From contig JAYTQU010000201.1 of the NCBI GenBank assembly GCA_043746555.1, forward strand, positions 1 to 5,435: a stretch of 5,435 nt of DNA, read 5' to 3'. The notes under the pieces are model-generated. The model ran no database searches. It worked only from the letters and a program-made list of their open reading frames with translations, and was not told where the DNA came from. Origin of the DNA: CAZQYC01 sp043746555 (GTDB lineage: Bacteria; Pseudomonadota; Gammaproteobacteria; Steroidobacterales; Steroidobacteraceae). This document shows, one piece after another, positions 1-5,435 of the stretch (within the stretch, counting starts at the first letter, position 1; every line of letters starts with the position of its first letter). The position numbers and the translations under genes were made by a program.

Positions 1-18
1 AGTCACGCAGGATTGGCG

Positions 19-37
19 TTACCGATTTTCTCGGCAA
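19..37 (-). terminator. Small stem-loop just past the patatin stop codon
   Basis: Read on the minus strand, the transcript forms UUGCCGA, loop GAAAA, UCGGUAA: seven pairs including one G-U. It starts about 10 bases after the patatin TGA (47-49). No run of U follows, so it is not a standard Rho-independent terminator. It may be a 3'-end stabilising hairpin, part of a Rho-dependent end, or chance. The rest of 1-46 shows no gene I can support. Confidence 0.25.
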
Positions 38-46
38 CCGACATCC

Positions 47-2275
47 TCAGAACGTTCTTCCCAAAAATAAATAAAATGCCGACTCACCGGTCGTATTACT
101 CCCGGCCGCAAAATAGACCGGGCCGAGAATGGTGTCGGCGCCAAGAAAGAGGCTGCCGTTCTTGCTCATATTACTGAAGCCGACATCGCCGCGACGTTGC
201 CAAACATTGCCGGCTTCGAGCGACAATCCCGCATACAAAGGCACGTCGAACACGCCGGAACCGCCGTTACTGATTTTGCGGTAATAGATGAATCTGCCGA
301 TGCCGTAATTTGGCCCGGATAATGCGCCGGCGCGCAGGCCAGATAAATTTAGAAAGCCACCGAGAGTGAAATAATCCTGTGCGTAGTCTGGTTGATTCAA
401 CGTCGAGCCCGCGTCCGCGGAAACAATAAACGTGTGCTTGCCGAACGAACGCGCGAATAAATTCCTGACTTCGATACGGTCGGAATTGCGGTCCGACCCG
501 GCGTCGGTCCTCTGCCCCAACCACTTGAATTCGAATTGTTCGCCGTCGCGGGGGAAGAACACGCTATCGATCTGATCGAATGTAAGTCGCACAAAGTAGC
601 CGCCGCTGTCGAAACTTGTCGCCGGCAACGAAGGATCGCCGATACGTACGCGCGAACTGCCCGCGCCGCGAAACAGTCCCGCGCGCCACTCGCCCCACTT
701 GCCGAGTTCGCGACCGAAGTCGACTCCGGACTCGTATTCGCGAAGTCGGTATTCGGTAATGCGATCGTTTGCATCATGCACTTCGAGATTGCGTATCTCC
801 GCGCCGAGATGCGGTGAAAAGAAATAGCGATGACCGAAACCAAGCGGTTGATAAAATTCCGAATAGGCAAGCGGGTGATCGCCGATTTGCAAGTCCGTCA
901 ACCATTCGCCGCCGAGTTGGTTGAGTTCCGTCGCGATGAATCGTGTGGCAACGTTATAGCGGCTATTGCCTTCGAAGTCGTCCTCGATGTTGAGACCGAA
1001 GCGCAGATAGTTGGGACCCCAGCTTTTTCTGCGCAAATGAAATTCTATTCCTGTGCGATCTTGATCTTCGACTACCGTGTAATCGACCGACTCGAACAGA
1101 TCGAGTGCATACAAATCCGCAAGATGGCTTTCGACCAGGGCTTTGTCGAGCGGTTTGCCGACAACGTCATTCATGGTTTCGTCGATCATCTTTTGGTAAC
1201 GATGCGCGCCTGCATCGACGCGGACGAAGTCGATCGTCGGCAGCGCAGCGCTGCGCGGATTGCGCGCGGCAAGATACTGTCGGTAGTTTTCCGGCGTGAC
1301 CGATAAGGAAGCCAAGCGGTCGCCGGCCGCGCGCGTCGCGATTTCACCCTCGGCGATAGCCTTGGAGACTTGTGTAAAGTCCGTGTTGCGGAATATGCCG
1401 AGCTTCGGATCTATGACGATGTCTCGCTTATGGAGCAGCGCTCGCTGCTCATCGGTGCGCGAGCGCATCATGATCGCGAGCGTTTGCAATGCTATTTCCA
1501 GCGGCGAGTTTAGTTGCTTGCGCGAAAACAGCGGCGTGCTCACATCCACAACGATCAGCACATCGACGTTCATTGCTTGTGCGACGTCTATGGGAAGATT
1601 CTCGACTAAGCCACCGTCTACCAACAGCCGTCCTTCGCGTTCGGTCGGAATAAAAGCCCCCGGTACAGACACACTGGCACGCATCGCCGTGACGAGATCT
1701 CCCGAGCGCATCACGACCGGTTCGCCGGTTTCCAAATCTGTCGCAATCGCGCGAAATGGAATCGGCAGGTCGTCGAAATTTCGAATCGCGCCCACGCGCA
1801 GTGTCGCGGCGCGCAAGACTTGAGAAAGCTTCTGGCCTTGAATCAATCCCTTCGGTAATTTGAATCCGTCGCGACCGATGCCAAGCGAATAACGAACCAG
1901 AAAATTACTGTCGTCTTGTTTGCGTCGAAATCCTAAATCGCGACGCGGAAGTCGATCGGAGAATGCGTCTTGCCAATCGACCGTGAGTAGTAAATGTTCG
2001 ATTTCCGTCGCCGACATGCCGGACGCGTACAGACCGCCCACGACCGCGCCCATGCTGGTGCCGGCGATCGCATCGATGGGAATATGCAGCTCTTCGAGAA
2101 CTTTGAGCACGCCGACATGCGCTTCGCCGCGCGCACCGCCGCCGCTCAACACCAAACCGATTCGCGGCCGCGCACTTTCTTCGGCGGCGTTTGAACCGAA
2201 TGACAACATGCACATTACAATGGCCAGTAGGGCAAGCGGAGCAAGCGAAAAAAGGACTCGTGCTGTTCTTGGCAT
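47..2275 (-). CDS. PlpD-like patatin phospholipase with POTRA domain and BamA-type outer-membrane barrel
   Basis: This is a predicted lipid acyl hydrolase of the patatin family fused to its own outer-membrane barrel, the layout of Pseudomonas aeruginosa PlpD (type Vd secretion). A signal peptide covers about residues 1-31, with a hydrophobic core at 8-25 and a likely SNA/A cleavage site. The patatin domain (about 38-330) has the oxyanion-hole motif GGGARG (45-50), the nucleophile elbow GTSMG with Ser74, and the DGG motif with catalytic Asp220, so the Ser-Asp dyad is complete. One POTRA-like domain follows at about 347-417. A barrel runs from about 418 to 742 and ends in a C-terminal phenylalanine (LFLGRTF), a typical BAM signal. 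At 742 residues it is about as long as PlpD. The start is fixed: an in-frame TAG lies four codons upstream (2285-2287), and later Met codons would destroy the signal peptide. No clear Shine-Dalgarno precedes the ATG. In PlpD-type proteins the patatin domain is a phospholipase A. Its substrate here, and whether the domain is released, surface-exposed or periplasmic, cannot be read from sequence. Family assignment is firm and physiological role unknown. Confidence 0.95.
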   Translation of the reverse strand: MPRTARVLFSLAPLALLAIVMCMLSFGSNAAEESARPRIGLVLSGGGARGEAHVGVLKVLEELHIPIDAIAGTSMGAVVGGLYASGMSATEIEHLLLTVDWQDAFSDRLPRRDLGFRRKQDDSNFLVRYSLGIGRDGFKLPKGLIQGQKLSQVLRAATLRVGAIRNFDDLPIPFRAIATDLETGEPVVMRSGDLVTAMRASVSVPGAFIPTEREGRLLVDGGLVENLPIDVAQAMNVDVLIVVDVSTPLFSRKQLNSPLEIALQTLAIMMRSRTDEQRALLHKRDIVIDPKLGIFRNTDFTQVSKAIAEGEIATRAAGDRLASLSVTPENYRQYLAARNPRSAALPTIDFVRVDAGAHRYQKMIDETMNDVVGKPLDKALVESHLADLYALDLFESVDYTVVEDQDRTGIEFHLRRKSWGPNYLRFGLNIEDDFEGNSRYNVATRFIATELNQLGGEWLTDLQIGDHPLAYSEFYQPLGFGHRYFFSPHLGAEIRNLEVHDANDRITEYRLREYESGVDFGRELGKWGEWRAGLFRGAGSSRVRIGDPSLPATSFDSGGYFVRLTFDQIDSVFFPRDGEQFEFKWLGQRTDAGSDRNSDRIEVRNLFARSFGKHTFIVSADAGSTLNQPDYAQDYFTLGGFLNLSGLRAGALSGPNYGIGRFIYYRKISNGGSGVFDVPLYAGLSLEAGNVWQRRGDVGFSNMSKNGSLFLGADTILGPVYFAAGSNTTGESAFYLFLGRTF
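2191..2221 (+). promoter_or_regulatory. Candidate sigma-70 promoter for the PQQ dehydrogenase, inside the patatin gene
   Basis: A -35-like TTGAAC (2191-2196, 4 of 6 to consensus) and a -10-like TACAAT (2216-2221, 5 of 6) are 19 bases apart, which is longer than the optimal 17. Transcription would begin near 2228 and give a leader of about 80 bases before ATG 2311. The site lies in the signal-peptide region of the opposing patatin gene, where a promoter for the dehydrogenase would have to be, given the 35-base spacer. Such matches arise by chance, so this is only a candidate. Confidence 0.25.
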
Positions 2276-2310
2276 GTGTACAGACTAACTCATTCGATAG
2301 CGGGGAAGAA
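2276..2310. promoter_or_regulatory. 35-base spacer between divergent start codons
   Basis: These 35 bases separate the patatin ATG (minus strand, 2275) from the preferred dehydrogenase ATG (plus strand, 2311). They are too short to hold two full sigma-70 promoters with leaders, so at least one promoter must reach into the opposite coding sequence. I see no good -35/-10 pair inside the spacer on either strand and no palindromic operator. The in-frame TAG that fixes the patatin start (2285-2287) lies here, as does the purine-rich ribosome binding site of the dehydrogenase. Confidence 0.6.
2302..2308 (+). promoter_or_regulatory. Purine-rich ribosome binding site for the PQQ dehydrogenase
   Basis: The sequence GGGGAAG ends two bases before ATG 2311. 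It is only a partial Shine-Dalgarno match and closer than usual, but it is the best purine run near any candidate start in this frame. It supports choosing 2311 over TTG 2191 or ATG 2200, whose upstream bases show no such run. Confidence 0.45.
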
Positions 2311-4326
2311 ATGCGACGATTGAAACTCGACCGCCTAAGCGTTTCGCGACGGCTGTTTCGCGCCCCGCTTTTTGCATTGCTCGGCGTGGGCGTTTTAGTT
2401 GTTGGAGCCCGGTTCGACGCCGCGGCAGCCGATAATCCCGACGATATCGATACGTCACCCTGGAGTTGGTATGGCGGCGATCCCGGCGGCACGCGATCGT
2501 CGGATCTTCAGCAGATCGATCGCAAAAACGTTTCGCAACTGCAAATTGTCTGGACCTATCGTACCGGCGAACTCGGCAAAAACTTTGCGCGCGCGGATAA
2601 AATGGCGTTCGAGGCAACGCCGATACTAATCGACGGTCTGCTTTACTTCAGTACGCCCACCGATATCGTAATTGCGATCGACGCCGCAAACGGTCGGGAG
2701 CGCTGGCGTTACGATCCGCGTATTGCACGTAATTCCCAGTATTCCGAGGCGACATCGCGCGGGGTATCGTTCTGGAGCGAGCGCTCGGCAAAGAGCAACC
2801 AACCTTGCGCGTTGCGTATTTTCGTCGGCACGCTCGACGCCCGACTCATCGCTATGGACGGCCGAACGGGCAAACCTTGCGCCGATTTCGGCCAAGGTGG
2901 AAGCGTCGATCTCGCGCCAGGCGCGCGCGTATTGAATCGCAGCGAATATCTGGTCACCTCGCCGCCTGCCATCTACGGCGATCTCGTCATCACGGGTGCG
3001 GCGGTCGGCGACAATCGTGCCGTGACGTTACCGCGCGGCATAGTGCGAGCATTCGATGTACATAGCGGTGCGTTGCGATGGAGTTTTGATCCGATTCCCA
3101 CCGACGCGGTACAAGCAGTCAAACACGGCTGGCAGCCGGAGCAGGCAAAAATAACCGGCGCGGCGAATGCATGGTCGGTGCTCTCAGTCGATCTCGCACG
3201 CGGTCTTATCTACGTTCCGACCGGTTCGGCGAGTCCGGATTTTTTTGGCGGCATGCGCGTCGGCGACAACGCTTACGCAAACTCGTTGGTGGCGCTGCGC
3301 GCAAAAGACGGCAGCGTTGCGTGGTCCCGCCAGTTCGTACATCACGATTTATGGGATTACGATCTTGCCGCACAACCCGCGCTGGTCGATTTAGAACGCG
3401 ATGGCAATACAATTGAGGCCGTCGTGCAAGCGACCAAGATGGGCACGTTGTTCGTCCTCGATCGCGAAACCGGCGAACCGATCAACGAGATAATCGAACG
3501 CGCCGTCCCGCCTTCGCACGTGCCGGAAGAGCATGCGTCGCCAACACAACCCTTCACGACAACGCCACCGTTGACGTCACATGCCGCGATCACCGCCGAC
3601 GATGCATGGGGTCTCACGTTTTACGATCGCGGCAAGTGTCGAGATTTGCTTCGTTCGTTGAAGTCCGACGGTATCTTCACGCCGCCTAGCACCGAGCCGA
3701 CGCTTGAATCTCCAGGCTACGCGGGCGGTGTTAATTGGGGCAGTATTGCGTTCGACGGCGAACGACAAATCGTGGTTGCGGCCGTGAATCATTTGCCGAT
3801 GGTGGTGCGCTTGGTGCCGCGCGATTCGCAATCGAATGCAATAGGATTGCCCGGATCGATTTCGACGGAGCGCGCACCGATGGACGGCACCCCGTATCGT
3901 CTGCAACGGGGTATTTTGCTTTCGCCCTTCGGCCTACCTTGCACTGCGCCTCCGTGGGGTACGCTCGCGGCCGTGGACATGCAACGCAATACGCTGCTAT
4001 GGCAGGTGCCGCTCGGTTCGACCAAAGATTTCACTCCGTGGTTTATTCCCGCGCGTGCGATCGGCATGCCCAATATGGGCGGACCGATCGTCACGGCATC
4101 CGGATTGATTTTTGTAGCGGCGGCGACTGACAATTATTTGCGTGCATTCAACATCGCTACTGGCCGAGAATTGTGGAAGGGACGATTGCCCGCGGGCGGA
4201 CAAGCTACACCGATGACGTACGAGATCGCCGGCCGACAATATGTAGTCATCGCTGCCGGTGGACACGGCTCTCTTGGTACGACGCGTGGCGACTATGTCG
4301 TGGCGTTTGCGTTGCCAAAAAAGTAA
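2311..4326 (+). CDS. Periplasmic PQQ-dependent dehydrogenase, glucose/quinate dehydrogenase family
   Basis: This is a quinoprotein that should oxidise a sugar, polyol or cyclic alcohol in the periplasm using pyrroloquinoline quinone and Ca2+. Family hallmarks run throughout: WSWYGGDPGGTR (51-62), the blade segment TDIVIAIDAANGRERW (117-132), the active-site block HHDLWDYD (344-351), TKMGTLFVLDRETGEP (375-390), LPCTAPPWGTLAAVD (542-556), GMPNMGGP (585-592) and a C-terminal AAGGHGSLGTTRGDYVVAF (648-666). By spacing from E. coli Gcd (Asp466, Lys493), the catalytic base is probably Asp349 and the PQQ-contacting lysine Lys376. This is inferred without an alignment. The chosen ATG yields 671 residues with an export signal: S-R-R-L-F at 12-16, hydrophobic core 18-33 and AAA/D cleavage near 40. 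The frame stays open upstream to TTG 2191 and ATG 2200, but that extension overlaps the divergent gene and adds 37-40 unhelpful residues before the signal. Unlike E. coli Gcd (796 residues) it lacks the N-terminal membrane helices. It has no CxxCH, so it is not a quinohaemoprotein. The substrate (glucose, quinate, another polyol) is undetermined. Confidence 0.93.
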   Translation: MRRLKLDRLSVSRRLFRAPLFALLGVGVLVVGARFDAAAADNPDDIDTSPWSWYGGDPGGTRSSDLQQIDRKNVSQLQIVWTYRTGELGKNFARADKMAFEATPILIDGLLYFSTPTDIVIAIDAANGRERWRYDPRIARNSQYSEATSRGVSFWSERSAKSNQPCALRIFVGTLDARLIAMDGRTGKPCADFGQGGSVDLAPGARVLNRSEYLVTSPPAIYGDLVITGAAVGDNRAVTLPRGIVRAFDVHSGALRWSFDPIPTDAVQAVKHGWQPEQAKITGAANAWSVLSVDLARGLIYVPTGSASPDFFGGMRVGDNAYANSLVALRAKDGSVAWSRQFVHHDLWDYDLAAQPALVDLERDGNTIEAVVQATKMGTLFVLDRETGEPINEIIERAVPPSHVPEEHASPTQPFTTTPPLTSHAAITADDAWGLTFYDRGKCRDLLRSLKSDGIFTPPSTEPTLESPGYAGGVNWGSIAFDGERQIVVAAVNHLPMVVRLVPRDSQSNAIGLPGSISTERAPMDGTPYRLQRGILLSPFGLPCTAPPWGTLAAVDMQRNTLLWQVPLGSTKDFTPWFIPARAIGMPNMGGPIVTASGLIFVAAATDNYLRAFNIATGRELWKGRLPAGGQATPMTYEIAGRQYVVIAAGGHGSLGTTRGDYVVAFALPKK

Positions 4327-4439
4327 TCGACAAAAGTTGCAGTACTCGACTGGATTGGCGCGTCGCTATTCTCGTCGTACCGCGAAGTCGTTCACTGTCC
4401 ATCACCTGTCACTTGTAAAGTAATACGGAACTTGAATCC
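4327..4439 (+). other. Spacer between PQQ dehydrogenase and TonB-dependent receptor
   Basis: These 113 bases follow the dehydrogenase TAA and precede the receptor ATG. I see no hairpin with a U-tract, so nothing shows that transcription stops here, and read-through into the receptor is possible. There is no convincing promoter and no Fur-box-like sequence. A weak GGA at 4427-4429 serves as the receptor's ribosome binding site. The length is somewhat large for a tight operon, so co-transcription is possible but unproven. Confidence 0.5.
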
Positions 4440-5435
4440 ATGCACTTACGAAACACCGTCTCACTGATCCTTGCATTCGCTGCAACGTCCGCTTTAGCAA
4501 ACACGCCGCTGGAACAAGTCGTCGTCACCGCGACACGCACCACCATCGATCTCGCCGACTACGCGGGCAGCGCTTCGCGCATCGATGCCGATGAGATTGC
4601 CGCCACCGGAGCAACACATCACGCCGATCTATTAAATCGCGTTCCGGGCGCGCTATTTCAACGCAATAGCGGCCAAGAAAGTTTGACGGCGATTCGCTCA
4701 CCGGTTCTTGCGGGCGCCGGTTCCTGCGGTTCATTTTTATTTCTCGAAGACTCGATTCCTATTCGTCCCGTGGGCTTTTGCAATGTCAACGAACTATTCG
4801 AAGTAAACTTCGCACAGGCGCAAGCGGTTGAGGTACTGCGCGGCCCCGCGGGCGTTCTCTACGGATCGAGCGCAATGCACGGCGCGGTGAACGTGTTCTC
4901 GCTCGATCCGACCAAGTCGCCGAAACTCCTTGCGTCGCTCGAAGGCGGTGAAGATACATACGTACGCGGTAATGGTGTGTTAACGGTCGGCGATAAGGAT
5001 AACGCGCTGGCAATGGCCGCTATGGTCGACTACGACGGCGGTTGGCGCGACCATTCAACCGTCAAGCAACAAAAAGCAAACGCCGCGTGGCACACACAAC
5101 TGTCCGCTTCAACGCTCGATGTGCATTTGTCGTACACACGGCTCGATCAAGAAACCGGCGGCTATGTGGTCGGCAAGGATGCTTACCGCAATGACGCCTT
5201 GTCGAAAAGCAATGCCAATCCGGAGGCCTATCGCCATGCGCATGCCGCTCGCATGAACGCGGATTGGCAGATACCGATCGACGATTCGCTGAGCTTGGAT
5301 GTTCGTCCCTACTTGCGCAGTTCGCGAATGGATTTCATCCAGCACTTCTTGCCTGGAGAACCGACGGAGAATAATGGCCAAGATTCTGCGGGCGTTCTCG
5401 CATCATTGACAGGGCAACAAGACAACGCGAACTGG
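4440..5435 (+). CDS. TonB-dependent outer-membrane receptor, N-terminal part (cut by window edge)
   Basis: This is the first 332 codons of a TonB-dependent transporter, open to the last base of the window with no stop. Residues 1-20 form a short signal peptide ending in ALA before NTPLEQ. The TonB box follows at once as EQVVVTATR (25-33). The plug domain runs from about 38 to 155: LLNRVPG (64-70), the strand FLFLEDSIPI (99-108), then VEVLRGPAGVLYGSSAMHGAVNV (130-152), the classic plug signature. Barrel strands begin near 160 and include a GGWRDHS turn (200-206). Two cysteines, C96 and C114, bracket the central plug strand and may form a disulfide. The start is secure: an in-frame TAA lies at 4416-4418, with no other start codon before 4440. 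A weak GGA (4427-4429) sits about 10 bases upstream as ribosome binding site. A full receptor of this type would usually be 650-800 residues, so roughly half is missing. The ligand cannot be read from the plug. PQQ, a siderophore, a metal complex or a sugar are all possible. It follows the PQQ enzyme on the same strand after 113 bases. Confidence 0.93.
   Translation, partial: MHLRNTVSLILAFAATSALANTPLEQVVVTATRTTIDLADYAGSASRIDADEIAATGATHHADLLNRVPGALFQRNSGQESLTAIRSPVLAGAGSCGSFLFLEDSIPIRPVGFCNVNELFEVNFAQAQAVEVLRGPAGVLYGSSAMHGAVNVFSLDPTKSPKLLASLEGGEDTYVRGNGVLTVGDKDNALAMAAMVDYDGGWRDHSTVKQQKANAAWHTQLSASTLDVHLSYTRLDQETGGYVVGKDAYRNDALSKSNANPEAYRHAHAARMNADWQIPIDDSLSLDVRPYLRSSRMDFIQHFLPGEPTENNGQDSAGVLASLTGQQDNANW

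Noticed and set aside
1..46. Short minus-strand frame ATG...TGA of 14 codons directly after the patatin stop, and an open plus-strand frame entering from the left edge
   Set aside because: The first is too short and shows no recognisable content. The second continues into the patatin gene antisense with atypical composition. Neither can be supported as a gene.
830..1823. Two long plus-strand open frames (830-1306 and 1296-1823) overlapping by a few bases
   Set aside because: They lie wholly antisense to the well-supported patatin gene. Their translations show no recognisable domain and they lack convincing ribosome binding sites. GC-rich genes commonly leave such frames open on the opposite strand.
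2269..2298. TTGGCA (2269-2274) as a -35 box for the dehydrogenase
   Set aside because: It matches 5 of 6, but nothing at 16-18 bases downstream resembles a -10 box (the best, TTCGAT, is 3 of 6), and the leader would be only a few bases long.
2191..2310. Longer form of the dehydrogenase beginning at TTG 2191 or ATG 2200
   Set aside because: It would overlap the patatin coding region and put 37-40 residues before a clear signal peptide. The purine-rich ribosome binding site lies directly before ATG 2311 instead.
1905..2492. Minus-strand open frame of 195 codons spanning the divergent region
   Set aside because: It overlaps both the start of the patatin gene in another frame and the start of the dehydrogenase. 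Its Arg/Ser-rich composition is typical of an out-of-frame translation.
4391..4420. Possible receptor promoter TTCACT (4391-4396) with TAAAGT (4415-4420)
   Set aside because: Each box matches only 4 of 6 consensus bases. The transcript would start about 13 bases before the ATG, leaving little room for the ribosome binding site.
4411..4421. Short palindrome ACTT-GTA-AAGT before the receptor gene, considered as an operator
   Set aside because: Four-base arms are expected by chance, and the symmetry does not extend further.

Overview
The window holds three genes, all for envelope or exported proteins, and little non-coding DNA. A PlpD-like patatin phospholipase with an outer-membrane barrel (complement 47-2275) is divergent from a PQQ-dependent dehydrogenase of the glucose/quinate dehydrogenase family (2311-4326). 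After a 113-base spacer, a TonB-dependent outer-membrane receptor begins at 4440 and runs off the right edge. BamA-type barrels, a TonB box and a periplasmic quinoprotein show a Gram-negative, probably aerobic proteobacterium. Moderately high GC with mixed codon use suits a gammaproteobacterium of the Xanthomonadales/Nevskiales kind, but this is an impression and not a placement. I saw no tRNA, rRNA, CRISPR array, insertion sequence or transposase.

Layout: bases 1-46 are non-coding as far as I can tell and contain a small hairpin just past the patatin stop. Bases 47-2275 encode an intact 742-residue patatin-POTRA-barrel protein on the minus strand. Only 35 bases (2276-2310) separate its ATG from the preferred ATG of the dehydrogenase, so at least one promoter must lie inside the opposite gene. 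Bases 2311-4326 encode a 671-residue quinoprotein with a twin-arginine-like signal peptide, no N-terminal multi-pass membrane domain and no haem c motif. Bases 4440-5435 encode the first 332 residues of the receptor: signal peptide, TonB box, whole plug and the first barrel strands.

How they may work together: the dehydrogenase would oxidise a sugar or polyol in the periplasm and pass electrons to the respiratory chain, using PQQ that must be made or imported. The co-directional receptor directly downstream could bring in the cofactor PQQ (E. coli has a TonB-dependent PQQ receptor, PqqU, formerly YncD) or the substrate. This is an inference from adjacency, and it is the most interesting idea in the window. 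The patatin protein has no evident metabolic link and may simply share the intergenic region. All three genes look intact, apart from the receptor being cut by the window edge.
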